NCBI RefSeq assembly: GCF_001883705.2
Contig: NZ_MDEQ02000003.1
Span: 124,001 to 188,000 of the forward strand
Origin: Burkholderia catarinensis
GTDB taxonomy: Bacteria; Pseudomonadota; Gammaproteobacteria; Burkholderiales; Burkholderiaceae
DNA length: 64,000 nt
Direction of reading: 5' to 3'
The first letter of the stretch is position 1. Each line of letters starts with the position of its first letter. The notes beneath the pieces are model-generated. The model was not told the DNA's origin. It made no database searches and saw nothing but the letters and a program-made list of their open reading frames with translations. Shown piece by piece: positions 43,056-52,419 of the stretch. Made by a program: the position numbers and the translations under genes.

Positions 43056-44820
43056 GAAGTTTCACTCCGAAGCGCAGGGCCACGCCGAGACCGGCACCGA
43101 CCATCGCGATGTTGATGACAGAAAGCGCGGCGACCTGGTCGACGGCGCCGGTCGCCCACAGCGACACGAGCAGCGCGCCGATCACTTCGGTGCCGGGCGA
43201 CAGCAGGTAGACGGCCGTCGAGTATTCGCGCTCGAAGATCATGAAGATCAGGAGCCACGCGGCGAGCAGGCCGAAGCGCACGAGCGGCAGCGTCACGTCG
43301 AGCGACACGCGGCTGCGCGTCGCGCCGACGCTGCGGCCGGCTTCCTCGAGCTCGGGGCCGACCTGCAGCAGCGCGCTCTGGATGAGGCGCATCCCGTACG
43401 CGAGCCACACAACCGTGTACGCGATCCAGATGCTCCACATCGAGTTCTTCAGCTCGCGCAGGCCGGGGACGAACAGGAAGATCCACAGGAACGCGAGACC
43501 GGCGAGCAGGCCGGGCACCGCGCGCGGCAGCAGCACGAGATAGTCGAGCAGCTTGGTCGCCCAGTCGGGGCGGCGGTGGCCGGCGAACGCGACGAGCGAG
43601 TAGAAGCCGACCGCGAGCGCGCCGCCGATCACGCCGATACCGAGCGTGTTGACGATCGCGCGCACGAGGTTGTCCTGCTCGAACAGCTCGATGAAGTTCG
43701 ACAGCGTCAGCACCTCGGCGAGCGCGACGCCTTCGCCCCAGTTGGTCACGAACGCGCGCAGCACGATGCCGGAGAGCGGCACGATCACGGTCAGCATCAG
43801 CCACAGCGCGACGATCGCGAGCGCGACCCAGCGCCACACGCCGAGCGGCAGCACGGTTGCGCGGCCGGCCTTGCCCTTCACGGTGACGAAGCGGTTCGCG
43901 GTCTTCAGCAGGCGGCGCTGCAGCAGCACGAGCGGGAACGTGATCGCGACGATGCACACGGCGACCGCGGCCATCAGGTGATACGACGGCACGCCGAGCT
44001 TGTTGGTCAGCTTGTACAGGTAGGTGGCGAGCACGAGGTGGCCTTCCGGATCGCCGAGCACGAGCGGCAGCCCGAACACCTCGAAGCCGAGGAAGAACAC
44101 GAGGACCCCGGCGAACAGCAGCGCGGGCATCGTCATCGGCAGGCTCACGTCGAGCGCGACGCGGAACGGGCGGGCGCCCGCCACGCGGGCGGCTTCCTCG
44201 ACGTCCGAGCCGAGGTTGCGCAGCGCGGCCGACGAGTACAGATACACGTGCGGCACGTGCGTGAGGCCGACGATCACCGTGATCGCGAAGATCGAGTACA
44301 CGTTCCAGGGTATGTTCTGCACCCCGAACAGTTCCTTGAACCACACCGAGTAGAAGCCGACCGGGCCGACTGCCACCACGTAGCCGAACGCGAGCACCAT
44401 CGGCGACACGAACACGGGTGTGAGCAGCAGCGGTTCGAGCCAGCGGCGGCCGGGCAGGTTGGTGCGCACCATCAGGAACGCGAGGATGCCGCCTAGCGGG
44501 ATCGAGATGAACAGCATCCCGCCGGCGATGATGAACGAGTTCTTCACGGCCGACCAGAAGTCGGGATCGCGGAAGACGAAGCGGAAGCCTTCGATGCCGA
44601 GCGTCTTGTTCGCGTCGAAGAACGGCGCGGTCAGCAGGCTCTGGAACAGGATGAAGCCGAGCGGCAGCGCGACCGCGACGGTCAGCACCGCGACGACGAT
44701 CCAGCGCAGCATGCCGGCGAACGGCTGCAGGCTGTTGACCGGCAGCGCGGGAATCGCGCCGCCCTGGCCGGTGGTGAGCGGAACGGCCGGCGCCGTTCCG
44801 CGTGTGCTGGTTGAAAGCAT
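43048..44820 (-). CDS. ABC importer permease with two fused transmembrane domains
   Basis: A 590-residue inner-membrane protein with ~12 helices. Two BPD_transp_1 modules are fused: EAA loops occur as EEAARVAGARPFRVALDVSLP in the first half and EEAGRSVGATRSRVSLDVTLP in the second. This single-chain arrangement is typical of FbpB-like ferric or 2-aminoethylphosphonate importers. It is separated from the binding-protein gene by 100 bp containing two strong hairpins, likely lowering its expression relative to the binding protein. Confidence 0.9.
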   Translation of the reverse strand: MLSTSTRGTAPAVPLTTGQGGAIPALPVNSLQPFAGMLRWIVVAVLTVAVALPLGFILFQSLLTAPFFDANKTLGIEGFRFVFRDPDFWSAVKNSFIIAGGMLFISIPLGGILAFLMVRTNLPGRRWLEPLLLTPVFVSPMVLAFGYVVAVGPVGFYSVWFKELFGVQNIPWNVYSIFAITVIVGLTHVPHVYLYSSAALRNLGSDVEEAARVAGARPFRVALDVSLPMTMPALLFAGVLVFFLGFEVFGLPLVLGDPEGHLVLATYLYKLTNKLGVPSYHLMAAVAVCIVAITFPLVLLQRRLLKTANRFVTVKGKAGRATVLPLGVWRWVALAIVALWLMLTVIVPLSGIVLRAFVTNWGEGVALAEVLTLSNFIELFEQDNLVRAIVNTLGIGVIGGALAVGFYSLVAFAGHRRPDWATKLLDYLVLLPRAVPGLLAGLAFLWIFLFVPGLRELKNSMWSIWIAYTVVWLAYGMRLIQSALLQVGPELEEAGRSVGATRSRVSLDVTLPLVRFGLLAAWLLIFMIFEREYSTAVYLLSPGTEVIGALLVSLWATGAVDQVAALSVINIAMVGAGLGVALRFGVKLHG

Positions 44821-44832
44821 GAGTTCGCCCCT

Positions 44833-44907
44833 GCGGCCATCCGGATGGCCGCCTCTAGGAAGTCGGTAAGGGGAAGGGGCCGCCCGCGCGATGTGCGGCG
44901 GGCGGCC
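44833..44907 (-). repeat. two intercistronic hairpins between binding protein and permease
   Basis: A perfect 20-bp palindrome GCGGCCATCCGGATGGCCGC (44833-44852) and a 10-bp stem GGCCGCCCGC/GCGGGCGGCC (44878-44907, 10-nt loop). Both lie just after the binding-protein stop in transcript order. They may stabilise the upstream mRNA 3' end and cause partial termination, giving more binding protein than permease. Confidence 0.6.
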
Positions 44908-44920
44908 TGAGGTCAGCGGC

Positions 44921-46021
44921 TCAGCGCTTGATCGCCTGCTGCCATTGCTTCAGGAAGGCAAGCCGCTTCGACTGGTCGAGATAGACGAGCAGGCCGGTGC
45001 CGATCGGGATCGGCTTCAGCGAATCGCCGAGTTCCTTCGTGAGGCTCGCGGCCGACGTTTCGCCGATCACGTCCGTGCGGATCGCGTACAGGTTCGCCTG
45101 GTTAGCGATCAGCGTCTGGCCGCGCTTGGACAGCAGATAGTCGACCCACAGCTTCGCGGCGTTCGGGTTCTTCGCCTTCTTCGAGACCGTGGCGAGGCGG
45201 CTCACGATCTGCGTGTAGTCCTTCGGAAACACATAGCCGATCGACTTGTCCTTCTTCGCCTTCGCATACGCATACGAACCGATGATGTTGTAGCCGATCA
45301 GGTTCTCGCCCGACGAGATCCGCTCCATCATCGCGCCCGTGCTCGACTGCAGCTTCGGGCCGGTCGCGCCGATCGCCTTCACGAGCTCCCACGTGACCTT
45401 CTCGTTCACGTGCGCATCCTGAGTCAGGCTGTTGAAGCCGACGCCCGATTTCTCGATGTCGTAGGTCGTGACCTTGCCCTTGAACTTGTCGGCCTGCGTG
45501 GTGAGCAGCTTGATCAGGTCGGCGCGCGTCGTCGGCACTTCGTTCTCGGGGATCAGGCGCTTGTTGTAGACGATCGCGAGCGGCTCGAACGTCGTGCCGT
45601 ACGCCAGCTTCTGGTATTGCGCCCACTGCGGCACGTTCGCGCTTTCGGGCGAGTCGTACGGGGCCATCAGGCCGTCGTTGACGAGCTTGACCTGCAGGTC
45701 CATCGCCGAGCTCCACAGCACGTCGGCGCTCGTGCTGCTCGCCGCGTTCTCGCTGATGTAGCGGTTGTACAGCTCGGTGCTGTTCATGTCGTTGTACTCG
45801 ACCTTGACGCCGTACAGGCTTTCGAAATCCTTGATCAGCGGACGCACGAGGCCCGTGTCGGTCGTCGAGTAGACGATCAGCTTGCCTTCCTTCTTCGCGG
45901 CGTCGATCACGCCCTGGTAGCTACCCGGATAGCCGGCCGGAACCTGCGCGGCGGCGTTGCCGGCGGCAGTGCCCAGAGCGACCGCCAGCGCGGTGGCGAG
46001 GTGCTTCGGTGCAAACGGCAT
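44921..46021 (-). CDS. periplasmic binding protein of iron/phosphonate-type ABC importer
   Basis: A 366-residue type 2 periplasmic binding protein. The signal peptide cleaves after GNAAA. KLIVYSTTDTGLVRPLIKDFESLYGVKVEYNDM is the family opening; FEPLAIVYNKRLIP and SRLATVSKKAKNPNAAKLWVDYLLSKRGQTLIA follow. The paired tyrosines that bind ferric ion in FbpA are not clearly present (NIIGSYAYAKAKK), so another anionic ligand such as an organophosphate is possible. Ribosome binding site GGAGGAAG is excellent. First gene of the importer operon. Confidence 0.87.
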   Translation of the reverse strand: MPFAPKHLATALAVALGTAAGNAAAQVPAGYPGSYQGVIDAAKKEGKLIVYSTTDTGLVRPLIKDFESLYGVKVEYNDMNSTELYNRYISENAASSTSADVLWSSAMDLQVKLVNDGLMAPYDSPESANVPQWAQYQKLAYGTTFEPLAIVYNKRLIPENEVPTTRADLIKLLTTQADKFKGKVTTYDIEKSGVGFNSLTQDAHVNEKVTWELVKAIGATGPKLQSSTGAMMERISSGENLIGYNIIGSYAYAKAKKDKSIGYVFPKDYTQIVSRLATVSKKAKNPNAAKLWVDYLLSKRGQTLIANQANLYAIRTDVIGETSAASLTKELGDSLKPIPIGTGLLVYLDQSKRLAFLKQWQQAIKR

Positions 46022-46239
46022 GTCTTCCTCCAGTTACGTATAGGTGTTGTTCGAGTGACGCGGATGTTAATTGCGGGGCACTTTCAGCCTGCTTTCATTT
46101 CCGTTCACAATCGTGTCGTTTGTGTCATGGATTTCCCGGAGTCGAAGCGGCGGCGGCCGCGGGTTTCGCGGCCCGCGGCACGGTTTGACAAGCCAGGGAA
46201 GCGAGTCGCCGCCAAGCGCGGCAACGATGGCAACGGCGG

Positions 46240-47739
46240 CTACGCGGGTTGCGCCAGCAGCTTGCCGAGGATTCGGCCGCCATGCCGCGCGTGCGCGGCT
46301 GTCAGTGCGGCGTACCCGATGACGACGCCCGCTTCGCACCGGGCGCTTCGGCAGAATTCGCGGATCGGCTGCAATGCGATGCCGGCCGCATGGGCCTGCG
46401 CGACATAGGACGCGTCGTCCATTCCGGGCGGCAGCCACAGCACGAAATGAAAGCCCGCGTGCTCGCCGGACACCGCGTACGGTCCGCCGGCGTGCTTCGC
46501 CAACTGATCGAGCACGATGTCGCGCCGCTGCCGGTACGCGTGGCGGCAGGCGCGCAGGTGCTTCGCAAAATCGCCGTGGCCGATGAAGCGGGCCAGCGCA
46601 AGCTGGGGCGCCGCGCCGACCGAGCGCGCGGTCGCGTGCCACACGGCCGACAGCGCCGGCCGCAGTTCCGCCGGCATGACCATGAAGCCGATGCGCAGCC
46701 CCGAGAACAGCGTCTTGTTGAACGAGCCGCAGTAGATCACGCGATCGCACGCGTCGAGCGATTTCAGCGCAGGCAGCGGGGCGGTCTGGTAGCTGAATTC
46801 GCCGTCGTAGTCGTCTTCGATGATCCACGCGCGGTTGCGCTGCGCCCAGTCGAGCAGTTCGAGCCGGCGCGACACCGACATCGTGATGCCTAGCGGCGCC
46901 TGATGGGCGGGCGTCACGTAGGCGGCGCGCGCATCGGGATAGCGGTCCAGCGACGCCGTGTCGATCCCTTCGCGATCGACCGGCACGTCGATCACGGTCG
47001 CGCCCGCGATCGTGAAAATCTGCCAGGCCGACGCATAGCCGGGATCTTCCATCAGCACCGTCGAGCCGGGCGCGAGCAGGGTTCGCGCGACGAGATCGAT
47101 CGAATGCCGGATGCCGGTCGTGATGAAGATGTCGCCGGCCTCGCACGGGATGCCGCGGTATTCCCGCAGATACGCGGCGATTTCGTCGCGCAGCCCTTCG
47201 ACGCCTTGCGCGGGCGTTGCCCCGAGGTCGTTTGCCGTCGCGGCGAGCAGGCTCGCCCCGAGCGCCTTCTTCCATTGCTGCATCGGCAGCAGGCCGGGAT
47301 CGGCGAGCCGCGCGACGAACGGGACGCCCGGACGCACGCCATGCTCCGGCTCGGCCGTGTCGGCCGGCGCCGGGGGCGCGGCGGTGCGAGTCGGGCCGCC
47401 GTCGCGCGACTGCGCGGCCGCGCGCAGATAGCTGTCCGGCACCACCGCGCAGACCCTCGACCCGGCACCTCGCGTGCGTGCGATGTAGCCCTCGGAGCAC
47501 AACCGGTCGTATGCCGCTTCGACGGTTCCCCGTGCGATGCCCCAGCGCGCGGCCAGGGTCCGGCTCGACGGCAGCGGGCTGTCGCCGGGCAGCAGGCGCT
47601 TCAGGATCGCGTCGCGAATCGCGTCGGCAATGCACTCCTGCTTCGACTGCGGGCTGCCGGTCGTCAGGCCGGAAGGGCACGGCAGATCAAGCGGAATCGC
47701 GGCTTTGCCTCGCGGCATAGTGGTCCAGTCGATATTCAA
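46240..47739 (-). CDS. MocR/PdxR-type regulator (GntR HTH fused to PLP aminotransferase fold)
   Basis: A 499-residue protein. A GntR winged helix comes first (IADAIRDAILKRLLPGDSPLPSSRTLAARWGIARGTVEAAYDRL, ~37-80), then a long linker, then an aminotransferase-I fold with YVTPAHQAPLGITM, IIEDDYDGEF (the PLP-ring Asp) and YCGSFNKTLFSGLRIGF (the PLP lysine). Such proteins sense PLP or amino acids. I use TTG 47739, 8 nt after GAAGGA; ATG 47718 is the alternative. It is divergent from an MFS exporter (80 bp apart), its likely target. Confidence 0.88.
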   Translation of the reverse strand: MNIDWTTMPRGKAAIPLDLPCPSGLTTGSPQSKQECIADAIRDAILKRLLPGDSPLPSSRTLAARWGIARGTVEAAYDRLCSEGYIARTRGAGSRVCAVVPDSYLRAAAQSRDGGPTRTAAPPAPADTAEPEHGVRPGVPFVARLADPGLLPMQQWKKALGASLLAATANDLGATPAQGVEGLRDEIAAYLREYRGIPCEAGDIFITTGIRHSIDLVARTLLAPGSTVLMEDPGYASAWQIFTIAGATVIDVPVDREGIDTASLDRYPDARAAYVTPAHQAPLGITMSVSRRLELLDWAQRNRAWIIEDDYDGEFSYQTAPLPALKSLDACDRVIYCGSFNKTLFSGLRIGFMVMPAELRPALSAVWHATARSVGAAPQLALARFIGHGDFAKHLRACRHAYRQRRDIVLDQLAKHAGGPYAVSGEHAGFHFVLWLPPGMDDASYVAQAHAAGIALQPIREFCRSARCEAGVVIGYAALTAAHARHGGRILGKLLAQPA

Positions 47740-47819
47740 TTTAATGGTCCTTCAGCTTATATCACTTTCCCCTTAGATTGCTGTCGACCACACCCATCCG
47801 ACCGAAACGGACTTACCGC

Positions 47820-49055
47820 ATGAAGACGCGTTCCTTGCCCCAGCGGGGCTGGCTGTTCCTGTTGATGCTCGTCGTGTGCCTGCCGCGCGTCACGATCGAT
47901 GCGTACCTGCCGTCGCTGCCCGCGATGGCGGACGCGCTGCATGGCACCGATGCCCAGTTGCAGCTCACGCTGACCCTCTACATGGTCGGCTATGCGCTGT
48001 CGATGCTGGTGTCGGGGCCGTTGTCCGACCGCTACGGCCGTCGTCCCGTGCTCGTCGGCGGCCTGTGCCTTTACGTCGTCGCGAGCGTGGCCTGTGCGTT
48101 GTCGACCAGCATTCCGGCGCTGATCGCCGCGCGCGTGTTCCAGGCGCTGGGCGGCTGCAGCGGCACCGTGATCGGGCGCGTGATCGTGCGCGAGCGCTTT
48201 CCGGCCGCGACGCAGGCCACGATGCTCGGCCATATTTCGGCCGGCATGGCGCTGTCGCCGGTGATTGCGCCGCTGGCAGGCAGTGCGATTGCCGAGTGGC
48301 TCGGCTGGCGCGGCGTGTTCGGATGGCTGGCGGCGGGCGGGCTGGTCGCGACCGCGATGGTGCTGCGCTACCTGCCCGAGACCCGCGAACGCGACGCGCG
48401 GCCGCAGCCCGGCCCCGGGCTCCTGCGGACCTACGCAGGCCTGCTGCGCGACCGCCGTTTCCTGCGCTACTCGCTGGCGATCAGCTTCGCTTACTGCACG
48501 TACTATCCGTTCATCGCGGAATCGTCGACGCTGTTCCAGCGGCAAATCGGGGTGTCGGGCCCGGTCTATGCGGCGATCTTCGGCGTGACCGTGCTCGGTT
48601 ACCTGATCGGCTCGAGCGTGTTCGCGCGGGCCAGTGGCCGCTGGAAAGCCGATTCGGTCATCGCGGCGGCGGCAGGCGTCAATCTGGCCGGCGCCGCCGT
48701 GCTGTGGGGCGCAGGCGCTGCCGCCCCCGCTGCGGTGGCGGCCCTCGTCGTGCCGATGTTCTTCGTGATGATTGCCGTCGGGATCGCGATCCCGGCCTGC
48801 CAGTTTGCGGTGATGCAGCCGTACACGAAGATTGCCGGCACGGCGTCGGGACTGTTCTTCTTTATCCAGATGGCGATCACGGCCGCGTGCGGCGGCGTGC
48901 TGGCGTGGCTGTCGGACGGCACGGCCCGCCCGATGATTGCCGTCACGGTTGGCGCGAGCGTCGCGTTCCTGGCGGTGGTGGTCGGTCTGCGCGAACGGAG
49001 CGTTGCCGGCGGTTCGCGTTTCGCGACGGGGAAACGTCCCGCTGCGGAGCGATGA
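47820..49055 (+). CDS. MFS drug-resistance transporter, Bcr/CflA type
   Basis: A 411-residue 12-helix transporter. LPRVTIDAYLPSLPAMADAL in helix 1, GPLSDRYGRRPVLVGGLCLY in loop 2-3 (motif A), FQALGGCSGTVIGRVIVRERFP (motif C-like), and GHISAGMALSPVIAPLAGSAI are Bcr/CflA hallmarks. It probably exports a small antibiotic or metabolite with H+ antiport under control of the adjacent MocR regulator. ATG 47820 chosen; the in-frame start at 47778 gives a non-membrane leader. Confidence 0.9.
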   Translation: MKTRSLPQRGWLFLLMLVVCLPRVTIDAYLPSLPAMADALHGTDAQLQLTLTLYMVGYALSMLVSGPLSDRYGRRPVLVGGLCLYVVASVACALSTSIPALIAARVFQALGGCSGTVIGRVIVRERFPAATQATMLGHISAGMALSPVIAPLAGSAIAEWLGWRGVFGWLAAGGLVATAMVLRYLPETRERDARPQPGPGLLRTYAGLLRDRRFLRYSLAISFAYCTYYPFIAESSTLFQRQIGVSGPVYAAIFGVTVLGYLIGSSVFARASGRWKADSVIAAAAGVNLAGAAVLWGAGAAAPAAVAALVVPMFFVMIAVGIAIPACQFAVMQPYTKIAGTASGLFFFIQMAITAACGGVLAWLSDGTARPMIAVTVGASVAFLAVVVGLRERSVAGGSRFATGKRPAAER

Positions 49056-49185
49056 GCGACGCTCGACCGGGTGGCGCGTCGCGTCGCGCGTTCGCAGGGA
49101 CCGCACAACCGGTGTTTCCGCGAGGCGTCGACATGGAAAGGATCATGTAATGTAGCGGCCTGTCGCTGACCTTACCGGAATCCCC

Positions 49186-49860
49186 ATGCGTGTGCTGCTC
49201 GTCGAAGACAATCCGAACCTGGCCCAGTCGCTGAACGACGCGTTGAGCGCCGCGCGCTTCGCGGTCGATCACATGGCGGACGGCGAGGCGGCGGATCACG
49301 TGCTGCGCACGCAGGATTACGCGCTGGTGATCCTCGATCTTGGGCTGCCGAAGCTCGACGGGCTGGAGGTGCTGCGGCGGCTGCGCGCGCGCCGCAATCC
49401 GGTGCCGGTGCTGATTCTCACCGCGCACGGGTCGGTGGAGGACCGCGTGAAGGGGCTCGATCTCGGCGCCGACGACTATCTCGCGAAACCGTTCGAGCTG
49501 ACCGAGCTGGAGGCGCGCGCCCGCGCGCTGATCCGGCGCAGCCTCGGCCACGAGCATTCGCGGGTCGAATGCGGGCCGCTTTCGTATGACAGTATCGACC
49601 GCAGCTTCAACCTCGCGGGCGAGCCGCTGTCGCTCACGCCGCGCGAGCGCTCGGTGCTCGAGGTGCTGATCCTGCGCAACGGCCGCGCGATCAACAAGGA
49701 CACGCTGTCGGAGAAGATCTTCGGGCTCGACGAGTCGGTCAACGCCGATGCGATCGAGATCTACGTGTACCGGCTGCGCAAGAAGCTGGAAAACACGGGC
49801 GTCGCGATCGTCACGCTGCGCGGGCTGGGTTATTTGCTCGAAGCGAAGGCAGTGGAATGA
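49186..49860 (+). CDS. OmpR-family response regulator, TctD-like
   Basis: A 224-residue regulator. The receiver has Asp51 as phosphoacceptor in LVILDLGLPKLDGLEVL and Lys in DDYLAKPFEL; the C-terminal winged helix has LSLTPRERSVLEVLILRNGRAINKDTLSEKIFG and IEIYVYRLRKKLENTGV. It overlaps the sensor kinase gene by ATGA, so they are a pair. The TctDE type controls carboxylate uptake in relatives, but no tripartite carboxylate transporter is adjacent. Confidence 0.93.
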   Translation: MRVLLVEDNPNLAQSLNDALSAARFAVDHMADGEAADHVLRTQDYALVILDLGLPKLDGLEVLRRLRARRNPVPVLILTAHGSVEDRVKGLDLGADDYLAKPFELTELEARARALIRRSLGHEHSRVECGPLSYDSIDRSFNLAGEPLSLTPRERSVLEVLILRNGRAINKDTLSEKIFGLDESVNADAIEIYVYRLRKKLENTGVAIVTLRGLGYLLEAKAVE

Positions 49861-51275
49861 CCCGCCCGAACCTGCGCACGCAGGTCGCGCTGTGGCTGCT
49901 GCTGCCGTTGCTCGGTCTGCTCGCGCTCGATTCGTGGCTCACGTACCAGCGCGCGATGAGCGCCGCGCACGTCGCGTTCGACCGCACGCTGTCGTCGTCG
50001 CTGAAGTCGATCCGCGAAGGCGTGCGGCTCAACGACGGCGAGATCGAGGTCGACCTGCCGTATCTCGCGCTCGAAATGCTCGAATCGAGCGACGGCGGCA
50101 AGGTCTACTACCTGATCCGCGAGGACAACGGCCACACGATCACCGGCTACCCGGACCTGCCGCTGCCGCAAGGGCGCGACGCGGGCGACGGCGCGCTGTT
50201 CGTCACGCGCTACTACGACGTCGTGTATCGCGGCGAGCAGTTGCGGATGGCCGCGCTGCGCATCCCGGTGCACGACGTGCCGACCGCGCAGTCGCGCATC
50301 GTGTGGGTGATGGTCGGCGAGACGATCGAGGCGCGCCAGGCGCTCGCGCGCGAGATCCTGATCGGTTCACTGCTGCAGGAAGGGCTGCTCGTCGTGCTCG
50401 CGCTCGGGATCGTGTGGCTCGGCGTCGGGCGCGGGCTGCGGCCGCTGAACCGGCTGTCGGCGACGGTCGCCGCGCGCAGCGAGGACGACACGACGCCGCT
50501 CGATACCGGCGCGATGCCGAGCGAGCTGGCGCCGCTCGTCGATTCGATCAACCAGTACATCGGCCGCACGCAGCGGATGCAGGTCGCGCGGCGCCGTTTC
50601 TTCGCGGATGCGGCCCATCAGCTGAAGACGCCGCTCGCGGCCGTGCAGGCCGGCGTCGAGCTCGCGCTGCGGCCCGACGAGCAGCCGCGCGCGAACGTGC
50701 ACCTGCGGCGCGCGAACGGCGCGGTGCGGCAGGCCGCGAAGATCGTCCAGCAACTGCTGTCGCTGTCGCGGCTCGATTCGGACAGCGGCCATGCGGTCAC
50801 GCACAAGCCGGTCGCGCTGCACCGGCTCGCGCGCAGCGTGACGCTCGACTGGTCGCCGGTGGCCCGTGCGCGCGACATCGATCTCGGCTTCGAGCACGAC
50901 GCCGACGTCGACGTGCTCGGCCAGCCCGACCTGCTCGGCGAGATGATCGGCAACCTGATCGACAACGCGATCCGCTATGCGAGCGACCGCGCGGTGATCA
51001 CCGTGCGCGTGTCGCGCGACGGCGGGCACGCGCGGCTCGACGTGATCGACAACGGGCCGGGGATTCCCGCGGACGAGCGCGACGCGGTGTTCGAGCGCTT
51101 CCATCGCGGCAGCAAGACGCAGACCGTCGAAGGCACGGGGCTCGGGTTGTCGATCGTGCGCGAGATCGCGCGGGTGCATCAGGGCAGGGTGACGCTCGCC
51201 GATGCGGCGGGTGGCGGGTTGGTCGTGACGATCCGGCTGCCGGCGGTGAACGAGGCGGGGCTGCGCGCCGCGTGA
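49857..51275 (+). CDS. sensor histidine kinase, TctE-like
   Basis: A 472-residue kinase with two membrane helices (~8-26 and ~170-190) around a periplasmic 2CSK_N-type sensor domain. After a short HAMP region comes the DHp helix FADAAHQLKTPLAAVQ with His254, then the ATPase N-box EMIGNLIDNAIRYA, G1 DNGPGIPADERD and G2 GTGLGLSIVREIA. It phosphorylates the preceding regulator. The ligand is unknown. Confidence 0.93.
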   Translation: MTRPNLRTQVALWLLLPLLGLLALDSWLTYQRAMSAAHVAFDRTLSSSLKSIREGVRLNDGEIEVDLPYLALEMLESSDGGKVYYLIREDNGHTITGYPDLPLPQGRDAGDGALFVTRYYDVVYRGEQLRMAALRIPVHDVPTAQSRIVWVMVGETIEARQALAREILIGSLLQEGLLVVLALGIVWLGVGRGLRPLNRLSATVAARSEDDTTPLDTGAMPSELAPLVDSINQYIGRTQRMQVARRRFFADAAHQLKTPLAAVQAGVELALRPDEQPRANVHLRRANGAVRQAAKIVQQLLSLSRLDSDSGHAVTHKPVALHRLARSVTLDWSPVARARDIDLGFEHDADVDVLGQPDLLGEMIGNLIDNAIRYASDRAVITVRVSRDGGHARLDVIDNGPGIPADERDAVFERFHRGSKTQTVEGTGLGLSIVREIARVHQGRVTLADAAGGGLVVTIRLPAVNEAGLRAA

Positions 51276-51457
51276 TGGCGTGTGGCGTGCGACAAGGATT
51301 CGGTCGCCGCGCCACCGCCGCGCAAGCGCGAGCAGGGACGAACATCGACCGGTCATGCACGTTCCCGCGCACGTTCCGGTTCGAATCACGGCGCCGGCCT
51401 GCGCGCCGGACCGGCTGCTTCGCGACTGCGAAGGCTATGCCCCTCCGCGAACCCGGC

Positions 51458-52330
51458 TCAATCGCCGAACCCGATCTCCGCTTCGACCGGCTGGCCGATT
51501 TCGAGCCACGCGCCCGCGCCTTCGACGACGATCGCGTTGATGCCGAACGTCAGCGCGTCGTCGTAGTTCGGGTTCGCGCGATAGGTCTGCATCGTGTCGG
51601 TCGGCTCGTGCGGCCATGCGGGGTCGGGCGCGCCGGTGACCTGGTCGATCGTCGGCATCGGGCAGCGCGTGCACAGCTTCACGAGGCGCAGCCGCACGGG
51701 CGTCGAGCCATCGGCTTCGGTGTCGAGGTGTTCGACGAAATCCTCTTCGTACGCATCGAGATCCGACACGACGATGTTCGGACGGAAGCGGTTCATCGGA
51801 ATCGCCGGCGCGCCTTTCGCGGCGAGCCGCGTGTTCAGGTCGTCGAGCGACGACTGGCCGATCACGAGCAGCGGGTAGCCGTCCGCGAACTGCGTGTGCG
51901 TATCGATCTCGCCGGTCCATTTGCGGCTGCAGCCGCGGCGCGCGTCGGGCCCGAAGCGTGCGAGCTTCATGGGCATGCCGAGAAATTCGGTGAGCCACGC
52001 GGCCGTTTCGGCGCCCGTGTCGATCGCGTCGACGGTGTCGCGCCAGACGGTCGCGGCCATTTTCGGCGTGGCGGGCGATACGTCGCCGTCGAGCGGCGTA
52101 CGGATCTCGCGCATGCCCGGCGCGTTCAGCACGAGCGTATCGCTGTCGAGCGCGGGGCGGATCAGCGCAAGGCGCGGGTGCGTGCGCTGCGTGATCATCT
52201 GCCCGTCGGGATCGGTGATCAGCCAGTGGCGGTCGTACGCGAGGCCCGTCTCGAGCAGTTGCGCGCGCGACAGCGCGATGCCGGCGCAGGATTTGATCGG
52301 GTAGACGAAGAGTTCGGTGATGGCTGGCAT
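51458..52330 (-). CDS. MOSC-domain protein (MOSC_N + MOSC)
   Basis: A 290-residue protein: the beta-barrel MOSC_N domain (ITELFVYPIKSCAGIALS, LAYDRHWLITDPDGQMITQR) and the MOSC domain (MNRFRPNIVVSD, LRLVKLCTRCPMPTIDQVTG with the conserved Cys). YcbX-like proteins use this Cys near a molybdenum cofactor to handle sulfur or reduce N-hydroxylated compounds; unlike YcbX it has no C-terminal 2Fe-2S ferredoxin. It is the last minus-strand gene after the sulfonate-type operon (89 bp gap), which fits sulfur chemistry. Confidence 0.88.
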   Translation of the reverse strand: MPAITELFVYPIKSCAGIALSRAQLLETGLAYDRHWLITDPDGQMITQRTHPRLALIRPALDSDTLVLNAPGMREIRTPLDGDVSPATPKMAATVWRDTVDAIDTGAETAAWLTEFLGMPMKLARFGPDARRGCSRKWTGEIDTHTQFADGYPLLVIGQSSLDDLNTRLAAKGAPAIPMNRFRPNIVVSDLDAYEEDFVEHLDTEADGSTPVRLRLVKLCTRCPMPTIDQVTGAPDPAWPHEPTDTMQTYRANPNYDDALTFGINAIVVEGAGAWLEIGQPVEAEIGFGD

Positions 52331-52419
52331 GACGCTGGCTGAAGGCGGGGTGGTCGAATCGCGATTGTGCCAGATCGTGCCGAAGCCGTTCGGGCGGCTG
52401 TGTACCGCCGCGCGGCCGG

